Assembly (NCBI GenBank): GCA_015066105.1
Contig: SVOY01000010.1
Span: forward strand, 19,453-83,452
Length of the DNA stretch: 64,000 nt
Direction: 5' to 3'
Source: Oscillospiraceae bacterium
GTDB taxonomy: Bacteria; Bacillota; Clostridia; Oscillospirales; Acutalibacteraceae
The notes under the pieces are model-generated. The model was not told the DNA's origin, searched no databases, and saw only the letters and a list, made by a program, of their open reading frames with translations. Each line of letters begins with the position of its first letter. The stretch's first letter is position 1. Shown piece after piece: positions 19,740 to 29,676 of this stretch. The position numbers and the translations under genes were made by a program.

Positions 19740-21021
19740 TCTCTCCGATGCAGTAATCACCGTCACCTGTGGCGGTGATTTTTATGCTTACGGTTTTTCC
19801 GTGAAGGTCGCCGTCGGCTTTGAATTTTACGGGTATATAATTTGCCGTGTAGCCGGTATAAAAGCCGTTTTTGTCGGTTACCTCGGGTATAACGCTGTAG
19901 CTTTTGCCGATTTGTGAAGCAAAAAAGCTGCGGCGTATTTTTTCGGCCTCCTCAAGCATTATTTTACAGCGTTCATCCTTTATTCTGCTGTCAAGGTGTC
20001 CCGGCAGCTTTTCGGCACGGGTGCCCCTTCTTACGGAATAGGGAAAAACATGCACCTTTTCAAAGCCTGTATCCTTTACAAAGTCAAGGCTTTCTTTAAA
20101 ATCCTCTTCGCTTTCACCTGCAAAGCCTACCATCACATCGGTGGTAAGGGTGCAGTCTTCAAAGGTGCTTCTGAGCCTGAGTGCAATTTTTCTGAATTCA
20201 TCGGCGGTGTAATGTCTGTTCATGGCTTTAAGTGTTCTGTCACATCCGCTTTGCAGTGAGAGATGAAACTGAGGGCAAAGCTTTTCACATTCGCTGAGCT
20301 TTTCAATCACCTCATCGGTAAGGTGGTCGGGCTCAAGGGAGCCGAGACGTACCCTTTCAATGCCCTTTATGTCATTTACAGTCTTTACCGCCTCGGGGAA
20401 GCTGCTTCCCGAATCCTGACCGTAGGAGGAAAGGTTGATGCCTACGAGAACTACCTCGTTGTAGCCCTTGCGGGCAAGAGCCTCAACCTCTTTTTTCAGC
20501 TCAAAAAGAGGCTTTGAGCGCACTCTGCCCCTTGAATAGGGGATTACACAGTATGAGCAGAAGCGGTTGCAGCCATCCTGGATTTTCACATAAGCTCTTG
20601 TGCGCTCCTCAAAGCAGGTGATGGTGTCGCCGCTGAAGGCATCGCCCTTAAGATGCTCCGATACGCTGAAAATTCTTTTGCAGTCCTTTCTGTACTGCTC
20701 AAGCAGGGCGGGTAAAAGAGCGTTGTTTTTGTTGCCAAGTACAATATCAGCCTCAACAAGCTCCCTTGACTTTTCGGGATAAGCCTGAGGCATACAGCCT
20801 GTAAGAATTACAATCGAGTCGGGGTTGTTTCTTTTGAAGCGGCGTACTGCCTGCCTTGTTTTCTGGTCGGCAGAGGCCGTAACTGTGCAGGAATTTATAA
20901 CGAAAACGTCGGCCTTACTGTCGCTTGTTGTTTCGTAGCCTGCTTTTTTCAGAGCCTCGCTCATTGCTTGGCTCTCATATTGATTGACCTTACAGCCTAA
21001 TGTGTAAAATTTAACCTTCAT
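19732..21021 (-). CDS. mtaB: tRNA (t6A37)-methylthiotransferase MtaB
   Basis: MKVKFYTLGCKVNQYESQAM..., INSCTVTASAD, IQDGCNRFCSYCVIPYSRGR. Confidence 0.9.
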   Translation of the reverse strand: MKVKFYTLGCKVNQYESQAMSEALKKAGYETTSDSKADVFVINSCTVTASADQKTRQAVRRFKRNNPDSIVILTGCMPQAYPEKSRELVEADIVLGNKNNALLPALLEQYRKDCKRIFSVSEHLKGDAFSGDTITCFEERTRAYVKIQDGCNRFCSYCVIPYSRGRVRSKPLFELKKEVEALARKGYNEVVLVGINLSSYGQDSGSSFPEAVKTVNDIKGIERVRLGSLEPDHLTDEVIEKLSECEKLCPQFHLSLQSGCDRTLKAMNRHYTADEFRKIALRLRSTFEDCTLTTDVMVGFAGESEEDFKESLDFVKDTGFEKVHVFPYSVRRGTRAEKLPGHLDSRIKDERCKIMLEEAEKIRRSFFASQIGKSYSVIPEVTDKNGFYTGYTANYIPVKFKADGDLHGKTVSIKITATGDGDYCIGEII

Positions 21022-21038
21022 TGCATTTACCTGTTTCC

Positions 21039-21884
21039 TTATTTTTTACTGTATTCGGCAGGCGTTATGCCGTATTCGCCCGTAAAGGCACGGTAAAAGC
21101 CTGCATAGTCACCGAAGCCGCAATTTGAAGCAACGGTTGTCGGCTTAATTCCGCTTGAAAGCATCTGCTTTGCGTGGATAAGCCTTTTAAGGGTAATATA
21201 TCTGTGTACACTTGTGCCCACAACACTGTTGAAGGCGTGGGAAAGATAATATTTGCTTACAAAAAATTCATCCGCAATAGTAGAAAGCGACAGCTTTTCA
21301 CAATAATGGTGATTTATGTAATCAAGAACGGACAGAATAAGAGGAGAGAAGGAATTTTCCTTATCGTGCTTTTCGCCGTAGCTGAGCGAAAGACGGTTAA
21401 GCTCCACAAGAATGCGAAGAAGAATTGCTTCGCAGGCAAGGTCGCTTGCGTAATCTTCACTGCTCTGCTCTCTTATAAGCTCTGTAAGAAGTGTCCTTAA
21501 AAGCTCCTGGGATGAAAAGGAAAGTCTTAAAAGATTGGTGTGGTCGGGGATTGTGCTGTCAAAGCAACGTGAAAGGCTTGTGTTGTTGCTTGAAAGCGAA
21601 AACAGATAATCCTTGTTTATCCACAGCACAATTCTTTCGTAATCGCTCTGGGCTTCGCCTATTCTCGGCTGATGAAGCTCAAGGGGATTTATAAGAAGCA
21701 GGTCGCCCTTTTTCATTTCATATATTTTACCTTCAACGCTGTATTCAACACTGCCGCTTATGAAAAAATAAATTTCATAAAAATCGTGCTGATGAACGGG
21801 GACACCTGCAAATCTTGCATCTCTGTAATGAAAAATTTCAAAATTACTTTTAGACATACTTTGTCTCGGGTCAAAAATCTGCAT
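21039..21884 (-). CDS. AraC family transcriptional regulator (cupin + HTH)
   Basis: VPVHQHDFYEIYFFISGSVEYSVEG; C-terminal AraC HTH (ISKYYLSHAFNSVVGTSVHRYITLKRL...CGFGDYAGFYRAFTGEYGITPAEYSKK-like). Confidence 0.85.
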   Translation of the reverse strand: MQIFDPRQSMSKSNFEIFHYRDARFAGVPVHQHDFYEIYFFISGSVEYSVEGKIYEMKKGDLLLINPLELHQPRIGEAQSDYERIVLWINKDYLFSLSSNNTSLSRCFDSTIPDHTNLLRLSFSSQELLRTLLTELIREQSSEDYASDLACEAILLRILVELNRLSLSYGEKHDKENSFSPLILSVLDYINHHYCEKLSLSTIADEFFVSKYYLSHAFNSVVGTSVHRYITLKRLIHAKQMLSSGIKPTTVASNCGFGDYAGFYRAFTGEYGITPAEYSKK

Positions 21885-22038
21885 ATGATTTACCTCAAAA
21901 TATAATCGTATAATATATCATATAGCAATATTAACAACCAGTCAAGCAATTTTCACTATTTTTATTGTTAAAAAAATGTGATAAAATAAAATGACGAAAT
22001 TGGGGCTCTGTGCCCCGCGAAAGGGGAAAAGACAGAAA

Positions 22039-23451
22039 ATGACAGCTTTTATGACAAAGGATTTTCTTCTTAAAACAGAAACGGCAAAAAAGCTTTATCA
22101 CGGTTATGCCGCTTCTCTTCCGATTATTGATTATCATTGTCACGTAAGTCCCAAGGAGATTTTTGAGGACAAGCACTTTTCGGATATAACCGAGGTCTGG
22201 CTCGGCGGCGACCATTACAAATGGAGACTTATGCGCTCAAACGGCGTTGACGAATATTACATTACGGGTGATGCTCCGAAAAGAGAAAAGTTTCAGAGGT
22301 TTGCCGAGGTGCTTCCCAAGGCAATAGGCAACCCGATGTATCATTGGTGTCACCTTGAGCTTAAAAAATATTTCGGCTATGAGGGCATACTCAATGCCGA
22401 TACCGCCGAAGAGGTCTGGCAGCTTGCCCTTGAAAAGCTTTCACAGCCCGATATGGGTGTAAGGGGTATAATTGAAAAAAGCGGTGTTGCTTTTATCGGC
22501 ACAACCGACGACCCGATTGACACTCTTGAATACCATAAAAAAATACGCGACGAGGGAAGACTCAGCTCGGTTGTTGCTCCCTCCTTCCGTCCTGATAAGG
22601 CTTTTCAGCTTAATAATCCCTCTTATGCATCATATATTGAGGCGTTAAGTCAGGTTTCGGGCATTAAAATTGACGGCATTGAAAGCCTTAAAGCCGCACT
22701 TAAAAACAGAATTGATTATTTTACCGACTGCGGCTGTAAGGCAAGTGACCACGGCCTTAACTATATTTATTTTGAAAAGGCTGACAGTGAGTCTCTTGAC
22801 AATGCCGTTAAAAAGGCACTCAAGGGTGAAAAGTGCACACAGAAGGAAATTGATGCCGTGGGCACTGAGCTTCTTCTCTTCTGCGCAAGGGAGTATAAGC
22901 AGGCAGGCTGGGTAATGCAGCTTCATTACAACTGCCTGAGAAATCCCAACAGTAAAATGTTTGAAAAGATTGGCCCTGATACGGGCTTTGACGTAATCGG
23001 CCCTCACGACAGCACGGCGGACCTTACAAGGCTGCTTGACGCTATGTACAGTGCCGACGCACTTCCAAGAACAATACTTTACAGCCTTGACAGCAAGGAT
23101 AACAGTGCTATTGATACCGTGCTCGGCGCTTTTCAGCAAAAGGGCTATCCCGGCACCCTTCAGCACGGCTCTGCCTGGTGGTTCAACGATACAAAGCTCG
23201 GTATGGAGGAGCAGCTTAAGAGCCTTGCCTCCCTTAGCCTTTTAGGCAACTTTGTCGGTATGCTTACCGATTCAAGAAGCTTTTTGAGTTACACAAGGCA
23301 CGAATATTTCCGCCGCATACTCTGCAACCTTATAGGCACCTGGGTTGAGGACGGAGAATATCCTTATGACGAAAAGGCACTTAAGGAAATTGTGGAGGGC
23401 ATCTCCTTTAACAATGCAAAAAGATTTTTCAGCTTGGAGGATTTAATATGA
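22039..23451 (+). CDS. uxaC: glucuronate/uronate isomerase
   Basis: MTKDFLLKTETAKKLYHGYAASLPIIDYHCHVSPKEIFED; HGSAWWFNDTK. Confidence 0.93.
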   Translation: MTAFMTKDFLLKTETAKKLYHGYAASLPIIDYHCHVSPKEIFEDKHFSDITEVWLGGDHYKWRLMRSNGVDEYYITGDAPKREKFQRFAEVLPKAIGNPMYHWCHLELKKYFGYEGILNADTAEEVWQLALEKLSQPDMGVRGIIEKSGVAFIGTTDDPIDTLEYHKKIRDEGRLSSVVAPSFRPDKAFQLNNPSYASYIEALSQVSGIKIDGIESLKAALKNRIDYFTDCGCKASDHGLNYIYFEKADSESLDNAVKKALKGEKCTQKEIDAVGTELLLFCAREYKQAGWVMQLHYNCLRNPNSKMFEKIGPDTGFDVIGPHDSTADLTRLLDAMYSADALPRTILYSLDSKDNSAIDTVLGAFQQKGYPGTLQHGSAWWFNDTKLGMEEQLKSLASLSLLGNFVGMLTDSRSFLSYTRHEYFRRILCNLIGTWVEDGEYPYDEKALKEIVEGISFNNAKRFFSLEDLI

Positions 23452-24497
23452 AAATGTCATTCCGTTGGTACGGCTACGATGACCCCGTTACCCTGAGAAA
23501 CATCAGCCAGATACCCAATATGCGTTCAATCGTTTCTGCAGTTTACGATGTTAAGCCCGGTCAGGTATGGCCCGAGGAAAGCCTTGAAAAGATGACTGCC
23601 GAATGTGAAAAGCACGGCCTGGTTTTTGATGTTGTTGAGTCAATTCCCGTGCCCGAGGATATCAAGCTCGGCAGTGAAAACAGAGACGAGCTTATTGAGG
23701 TTTACTGCGAAAACATCCGCCGCTGTGCAAAATACGGTGTTAAGTGTGTTACCTACAACTTTATGCCCGTTTTTGACTGGACAAGAACTCAGCTTGACAA
23801 GGAAGCTCCCGACGGCTCAACAAGCCTTGTAATGTATTGGGACCAGATGAAGGGTCTTGACCCACTCACCGACGACATTGACCTTCCCGGCTGGGATGCA
23901 AGCTATACAAAGGATGAAATCAAGGCTCTTTTCAGAAAGTATGCCGAGGTAGGCGAGGACGGCCTTTGGGCAAACCTTGAGTATTTTCTCAAAAAGGTTA
24001 TTCCCGTTGCCGAGGAATGTGACGTAAGAATGGCCATTCATCCCGATGACCCCCCGTATCCCATTTTCGGACTTCCCAGAATTATCACCAATGAGGAAAA
24101 TCTTGACCGTTTCCTTAAAATTGTAGACAGTCCCGCCAACTCGCTGTGCCTTTGCACCGGCTCACTCGGCTGTGCAAAGACAAACGATGTTGTTAAAATG
24201 GTAAGAAAGTACAGTGCAATGGACAGAATTGCCTTTATGCACATCCGTAACATCCTTATTATGGAGGACGGCTCCTTTGAGGAAAGCGGACACCTTTCAT
24301 CCTGCGGCAGTATTGATATGTATGAGGTTGTAAAGGCACTTGTTGAAACAGGCTTTGACGGCTATGTGCGCCCCGACCACGGCAGAATGATTTGGGGCGA
24401 AACGGGCAGACCCGGCTACGGCCTTTATGACAGAGCACTCGGTGCAACATACATCAACGGACTTTTTGAGGCTTGCGAAAAGGCTCTTAACAAATAA
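23448..24497 (+). CDS. uxuA: mannonate dehydratase
   Basis: MKMSFRWYGYDDPVTLRNISQIPNMRSIVSAVYDVKPGQVWP. Confidence 0.93.
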   Translation: MKMSFRWYGYDDPVTLRNISQIPNMRSIVSAVYDVKPGQVWPEESLEKMTAECEKHGLVFDVVESIPVPEDIKLGSENRDELIEVYCENIRRCAKYGVKCVTYNFMPVFDWTRTQLDKEAPDGSTSLVMYWDQMKGLDPLTDDIDLPGWDASYTKDEIKALFRKYAEVGEDGLWANLEYFLKKVIPVAEECDVRMAIHPDDPPYPIFGLPRIITNEENLDRFLKIVDSPANSLCLCTGSLGCAKTNDVVKMVRKYSAMDRIAFMHIRNILIMEDGSFEESGHLSSCGSIDMYEVVKALVETGFDGYVRPDHGRMIWGETGRPGYGLYDRALGATYINGLFEACEKALNK

Positions 24498-24509
24498 GGA
24501 GGAATAAAA

Positions 24510-25361
24510 ATGAAGAAAAACGTGCTCGGTACAGACCTCAGCGGCAAGGTTGCCGTTGTAACCGGTGCAGGCGGTGTGCTTTGCTCAGGCTTTGCAAAGA
24601 CTCTTGCAAGAGCCGGTGCTAAGGTTGCTCTTCTTGACCTCAACGAGGAAGCAGCAAAAGCATTCGCTGACGAAATCGTTGCTGAAGGCGGAGCTGCAAA
24701 GGCTTATAAGTGCAACGTGCTTGACAAGGATGTATGTAATGAAGTTGCTTGTGCAGTTGAAAAAGACTTCGGCAAGTGCGATATTCTTATTAACGGTGCA
24801 GGCGGTAACAACCCCAGAGCAACTACTGATAAGGAATATTATTTTGCAGGCGATATCGATGAGGACTGTAAAAACTTCTTTAATCTTGATGCTGACGGTG
24901 TAGGCTTTGTATTTAATCTCAATTTCCTCGGCACACTTATCCCGACTCAGGCATTTGCCAAGCAGATGCTCGGCAGAGAGGGTTGTAACATCATCAACAT
25001 TTCATCAATGAACGCCTTCACTCCTCTTACAAAAATTCCTGCTTATTCGGGCGCCAAGGCCGCCATTTCAAACTTTACACAGTGGCTTGCAGTGCATTTT
25101 TCAAAGGAAGGCATCAGAGTAAACGCTATTGCTCCCGGCTTCTTCTCAACAAAGCAGAATGCCGCACTTTTATGGAATCCCGACGGCTCACCCACACCGA
25201 GAACGGACAAAATTCTTGCCGCAACTCCTATGGGTCGCTTCGGTGAGGCTAAGGAGCTTGACGGTGCGCTCCTGTTCTTAATCAATAACGATGCCGCAGG
25301 CTTTATCACGGGCGTTGTTCTTCCCGTTGACGGCGGCTTCTCATCCTATTCAGGAGTATAA
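24510..25361 (+). CDS. SDR family oxidoreductase, likely D-mannonate (fructuronate) oxidoreductase
   Basis: Rossmann VTGAGGVLCSGFA, YSGAKAAISNFTQW; position in uronate operon. Confidence 0.75.
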   Translation: MKKNVLGTDLSGKVAVVTGAGGVLCSGFAKTLARAGAKVALLDLNEEAAKAFADEIVAEGGAAKAYKCNVLDKDVCNEVACAVEKDFGKCDILINGAGGNNPRATTDKEYYFAGDIDEDCKNFFNLDADGVGFVFNLNFLGTLIPTQAFAKQMLGREGCNIINISSMNAFTPLTKIPAYSGAKAAISNFTQWLAVHFSKEGIRVNAIAPGFFSTKQNAALLWNPDGSPTPRTDKILAATPMGRFGEAKELDGALLFLINNDAAGFITGVVLPVDGGFSSYSGV

Positions 25362-25375
25362 GTTTACAGTTAATT

Positions 25376-25403
25376 CGGCCCTCGGCCCTCGGCCCTTGGC
25401 TCT
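25376..25403. repeat. heptamer microrepeat (CGGCCCT)x3 + TGGCTCT
   Basis: cggccctcggccctcggcccttggctct read directly. Confidence 0.8.
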
Positions 25404-25422
25404 CTCTAATGGAGGATTATAT

Positions 25423-26370
25423 ATGGATATGTTTAAAGAAATTTATGAATTAGGTATTATTCCCGTTGTTGCTATTGAGGATGCCGACAAGGCAGTGCCC
25501 CTTGCAAAGGCACTTCGCGACGGCGGACTTCCCGCAGCTGAAATCACCTTCAGAACTGCCGCCGCTGAGGAGGCAATCAGAAGAATTACGGCTGAATGTC
25601 CCGATGTGCTTGTTGGTGCCGGCACGGTGCTTACCAAGGAGCAGTGCGACAGAGCTATTGCCGCAGGTGCAAAGTTTGTTGTTACTCCCGGCTTCAATCC
25701 CGAGATGATTGCATACATCAAATCAACGGGTATTCCCATGATGCCCGGTGCCGCAACTCCCGGCGAAATGGAGCAGGCAATGAGCATGGGTCTTACAAAC
25801 ATCAAGTTTTTCCCTGCCGAAGCAAACGGCGGCGTAAACAAGCTCAAGGCACTTGCAGGTCCCTACCAGGCCGCAAAATGGATGCCTACGGGCGGTGTCA
25901 ACACAAAAAATCTCAACGATTATCTTTCATTTGACCGCATACTTTGCTGCGGCGGCACATGGATTGCAACAAGTGCCGACATCAATGAGGGCAAGTGGGA
26001 TGACATTACCCGTAAGTGTAAGGATGCCGTAAAGACAATGCTCGGCTTCAGGCTTGAGAAAATCTGCATTTACGGTGACAGTGACAACGCTGAAAGGAAT
26101 GCTCAGCTTGTGGCATCACTCTTCGGCTTTGACACAGCAGAAACGGAATGCGGCTATCAGGCAGGCTCACTCTGCTTCGGCAAAGAGCAGAGCGATGCAA
26201 AGGGCTGTATTGTTATTTCCACCCTCAACGGTGACAGAGCTATGAGCTACCTTAAGAGAATGGGTGCTGAAATTGACCCTGACATCTGGTATGACAAAAA
26301 GGGTAAGGTCAGCTGCTTCGGCCTTAAGGACCTTATTGCAGGCTTTGAAATCTGTATTGAAACAAAATAA
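25423..26370 (+). CDS. kdgA: KDPG/KHG aldolase with C-terminal extension
   Basis: GIIPVVAIEDADKAVPLAKALRDGGLPAAEITFRTAAA...VGAGTVLTKEQ...TPGFNPE; about 105 aa extra at C-terminus; GGAGG RBS at 25411. Confidence 0.85.
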   Translation: MDMFKEIYELGIIPVVAIEDADKAVPLAKALRDGGLPAAEITFRTAAAEEAIRRITAECPDVLVGAGTVLTKEQCDRAIAAGAKFVVTPGFNPEMIAYIKSTGIPMMPGAATPGEMEQAMSMGLTNIKFFPAEANGGVNKLKALAGPYQAAKWMPTGGVNTKNLNDYLSFDRILCCGGTWIATSADINEGKWDDITRKCKDAVKTMLGFRLEKICIYGDSDNAERNAQLVASLFGFDTAETECGYQAGSLCFGKEQSDAKGCIVISTLNGDRAMSYLKRMGAEIDPDIWYDKKGKVSCFGLKDLIAGFEICIETK

Positions 26371-26387
26371 GCAAAGGAGAATATATT

Positions 26388-27413
26388 ATGAGCAAAAGAA
26401 TTGTATGCTTCGGTGAGATTATGCTTCGCCTTGCTCCCGAGGGCTATTACAGATTTTTCCAGAATGACAGAATGCAGGCTACCTTCGGCGGCGGTGAGGC
26501 CAATGTTGCAGTATCACTTGCCAACTACGGTATGGATGCTTCCTATGTAACAAAGCTTCCTTCACACGCAATCGGTCAGTCGGCAATCAACTCACTGCGC
26601 GCCCTCGGTGTTGACACAAGGGATATTGTAAGAGGCGGCGAAAGAGTAGGTATTTACTACCTTGAAAAGGGCGCCTCACAGCGCGGCTCGGTTTGCATTT
26701 ATGACAGAGCGTATTCCGCAATTCAGATGGCAAAAAGAGAAGATTTTGATTGGGATAAAATTTTCGAGGGCGCAGACTGGTTCCACTTCACGGGCATTAC
26801 TCCCGCAATCGGCGGTGACCTTGTAAATATTTGTCTTGACGCCTGCAAGGCGGCTAAGGCAAAGGGCGTAAAAATTTCCTGTGACCTTAACTACCGCGGC
26901 AAGCTCTGGACAAGAGCAGAAGCACGCGAGGCTATGACAGAGCTTTGCAAGTATGTTGATGTATGCATTTCAAACGAAGAGGATGCAAAGGATGTTTTCG
27001 GCATTGAGGCTGAAAACACCGATATTTACGGCGGCAAGCTTGATAAGGAAGGCTACAAGTCAGTTGCAAAGCAGCTTATGGATACCTTCGGCTTTGAAAA
27101 GGTTGCAATCACTCTGCGCTCATCAATTTCAGCTTCTGACAATGACTGGGCAGGTATGCTTTACGACGGTGAAAATTACTGCTTCTCAAAGGAATATCAC
27201 CTTCACATTGTTGACCGCGTAGGCGGCGGCGACAGCTTCGGCGGCGGACTTATCTATGCTCTTCTTTCGGGCAAGAGTACACAGGATGCTATTGAGTTTG
27301 CAGTTGCGGCTTCTGCACTCAAGCACTCAATCGAGGGCGACTACAACCGTGTAGGCGTTTCTGAGGTTGAAAAGCTTGCCGGCGGTGACGGCTCAGGCCG
27401 CGTTCAGCGATAA
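26388..27413 (+). CDS. kdgK: 2-keto-3-deoxygluconate kinase (PfkB)
   Basis: CFGEIMLRLAPEGYYRFFQ..., DRVGGGDSFGGGLIYALL. Confidence 0.85.
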   Translation: MSKRIVCFGEIMLRLAPEGYYRFFQNDRMQATFGGGEANVAVSLANYGMDASYVTKLPSHAIGQSAINSLRALGVDTRDIVRGGERVGIYYLEKGASQRGSVCIYDRAYSAIQMAKREDFDWDKIFEGADWFHFTGITPAIGGDLVNICLDACKAAKAKGVKISCDLNYRGKLWTRAEAREAMTELCKYVDVCISNEEDAKDVFGIEAENTDIYGGKLDKEGYKSVAKQLMDTFGFEKVAITLRSSISASDNDWAGMLYDGENYCFSKEYHLHIVDRVGGGDSFGGGLIYALLSGKSTQDAIEFAVAASALKHSIEGDYNRVGVSEVEKLAGGDGSGRVQR

Positions 27414-27501
27414 TTACGGTAAAATTTCTCTCCTGCCTTTTTCTTAAGGTGACGGCAGGGGAGAGTTACAATAAAACAACAAAATTTAAGGAGAATCAAT
27501 T

Positions 27502-28971
27502 ATGAGTACAAAAGCAAAAGCACCTCAGGGTGCGGTAAGACCCTTTGGCTGGCAGGATAAGCTCGGCTATGCAATGGGTGATATGGGCTGCGGCTTCTCA
27601 TTCCAGCTTGTTTCAACCTTTATGCAGCTTTTCTACCTTCAGTACATAGGTCTTTCACCCAACGACTATGCAATCATTATCCTTATTTCAAAGGCATTCG
27701 ATGCAGTTAACGATATCGTTATCGGTAACCTTGTTGACACGAAGAAAATCGGCAAAAAGAGTAAGTATATGCCCTGGATTCTTCTCGGCGCAGTTACACT
27801 TATCATCTTCAATGTTATGATTTTTGCTCCCGTTAAGAGCTTCCCCTATGCTGGTAAGTATGCATGGTGCCTTATTTCTTACTGCCTGTGGTCAGTAGCC
27901 TACACAATGGTAAATGTTCCCTACGGCTCACTTCATTCGGTTATCACTGACGACCCTCAGCAGAGAGTATCACTTTCAACCTTCCGTTCAATCGGTGCCG
28001 CTCTTCCCGCAATCATCATTATGATTGTGCTTCCCGGTATTGTTTATGATAAGGTTAAGAATCCCGTTACCGGTATCGAAGAGCAGGTGCTCAAGGGTGA
28101 AACCCTTCTTCCCGTTGCAATAGCTATGTCAGTTTTTGCACTTGTTGTTCTTTGGGGCACAACCGTGCTTGTTAAAGAGCGTGTAAGCCGTGACGCAACC
28201 GAAAACACAACCGGCTTCAAGGCAATGATGTCATCAGTTAAGTCATTCTTCACAAACAGGGCTATGGTTGGTGCAACTATTGCTTCTGTTGCCGCAGTTG
28301 CACTCTTCAACTCAACAATGGCTCTTAACAACATGGTATTCCAGTATTATTTCAAGGATACCTCCAAGGTTGGTATGGCAATGATAGGCTCCTATGCGCC
28401 TATGATTTTTGTTATGATTTTCCTTGGTAAGCTTACAAAAAGATTCGGCAAAAAGAACATTCTTGTTGTTTCAATGCTTATCGGTGCAATTTCAGGTGTA
28501 GCTTCACTCTTTGCACCCGTTACTCCCGACAGCAAGGGTATGATTCTTTACATTGTTTGCCTTATGGGTCTCAATGTAGGTAACGCAGTATTCCAGATTT
28601 CCGTATGGGCTATTGTTGCCGACTGTATTGAAATGAGCTACCGGAAGACCGGCAAGAGTGAGGAAGGCTCACTTTACGCCCTTTATTCCTTCTTCCGTAA
28701 GCTTTCACAGGGTATCGGTCAGGCAGTTGTTTCCTGGGGTCTTGTTGCAATCGGCTTTGTTGAGGGTGAAAACGCAGTTCAGCCTGAGACCTTTGGCGAA
28801 GATGTAACAAAGCTTTACTTTATCGTTCTTGCCGCAGGCTCACTTATCGCCTTCCTTGCTATGAAGTTTATCTATAACATCGGCAAAAAGGAAGAGGATG
28901 AAATGGCCGCAGCCTCCAAGGCAGCACTTGAGGCAAAGAAAAGTGCTCTCGGCGAGGGTATTGCAGAATAA
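27502..28971 (+). CDS. GPH family (glycoside-pentoside-hexuronide) cation symporter
   Basis: LGYAMGDMGCGFSFQLVSTFMQLFYLQYIGLSP...VNDIVIGNLVDTKK. Confidence 0.8.
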   Translation: MSTKAKAPQGAVRPFGWQDKLGYAMGDMGCGFSFQLVSTFMQLFYLQYIGLSPNDYAIIILISKAFDAVNDIVIGNLVDTKKIGKKSKYMPWILLGAVTLIIFNVMIFAPVKSFPYAGKYAWCLISYCLWSVAYTMVNVPYGSLHSVITDDPQQRVSLSTFRSIGAALPAIIIMIVLPGIVYDKVKNPVTGIEEQVLKGETLLPVAIAMSVFALVVLWGTTVLVKERVSRDATENTTGFKAMMSSVKSFFTNRAMVGATIASVAAVALFNSTMALNNMVFQYYFKDTSKVGMAMIGSYAPMIFVMIFLGKLTKRFGKKNILVVSMLIGAISGVASLFAPVTPDSKGMILYIVCLMGLNVGNAVFQISVWAIVADCIEMSYRKTGKSEEGSLYALYSFFRKLSQGIGQAVVSWGLVAIGFVEGENAVQPETFGEDVTKLYFIVLAAGSLIAFLAMKFIYNIGKKEEDEMAAASKAALEAKKSALGEGIAE

Positions 28972-28991
28972 TTGTTTTAATGATAATGTTT

Positions 28992-29030
28992 AAGAAGAGA
29001 GAATTTTACGGTTCTCTCTTCTGATTTTTT
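28992..29030 (+). terminator. terminator of uronate operon
   Basis: agaagagagaa-ttttacg-gttctctcttct gattttttt. Confidence 0.8.
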
Positions 29031-29115
29031 TGAAAAACAAGTGAGACTTTTTACATTTTTGTGCGACTAATAGATGAAGGGATAAAAAACTGCCTTTCGG
29101 GAAGGAGAAAAGTCA

Positions 29116-29676
29116 ATGGATAACGGTGCAAGTAGCTACCGCCGTTTCCTTGCCGGTGATGATGAGGGGATAGTGGAAATAATCAGAGCGTATAAAGATG
29201 GTCTTATTCTTTATCTGAACGGTTATGTTAAAAATATTTACATTGCAGAAGAATTGACAGAAGATACATTTTTTCGCTTAATTACAAAGAAACCTGTGTT
29301 TTCGGGTAAAAGCTCATTTAAGTCCTGGCTATATTCAATCGGAAGAAATGTTGCCGTGGATTATATAAGACGGAATTCAAAAATAGTAAACACTCCTATA
29401 GAGGATATGGAGGGTTATTTAAGTGAGCAATGCAGTCTCGAACAGTCTTACATAAAAGAAGAAAACAAAATTCTTGTTCACAAGGCTATTTCCAAGCTTC
29501 CTACAGATTACCGGAATGTGCTTTGGCTTATATATTTTGATGATTTTTCCGTTAAAGAAGCATCACAGATTTTAAAAAAATCTGACCGTCAAATGAAAAA
29601 TCTCATATTCAGAGCAAAGCAGGCTTTAAAAAATATACTTGAAAGGGACGAATTTATTTATGAAGAGCTCCGATGA
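29116..29676 (+). CDS. ECF-type RNA polymerase sigma factor
   Basis: AEELTEDTFFRLI, FKSWLYSIGRNVAVDYIRR, LPTDYRNVLWLIYFDDFSVKEASQILKKSDRQMKNLIFRAKQALK. Confidence 0.85.
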   Translation: MDNGASSYRRFLAGDDEGIVEIIRAYKDGLILYLNGYVKNIYIAEELTEDTFFRLITKKPVFSGKSSFKSWLYSIGRNVAVDYIRRNSKIVNTPIEDMEGYLSEQCSLEQSYIKEENKILVHKAISKLPTDYRNVLWLIYFDDFSVKEASQILKKSDRQMKNLIFRAKQALKNILERDEFIYEELR

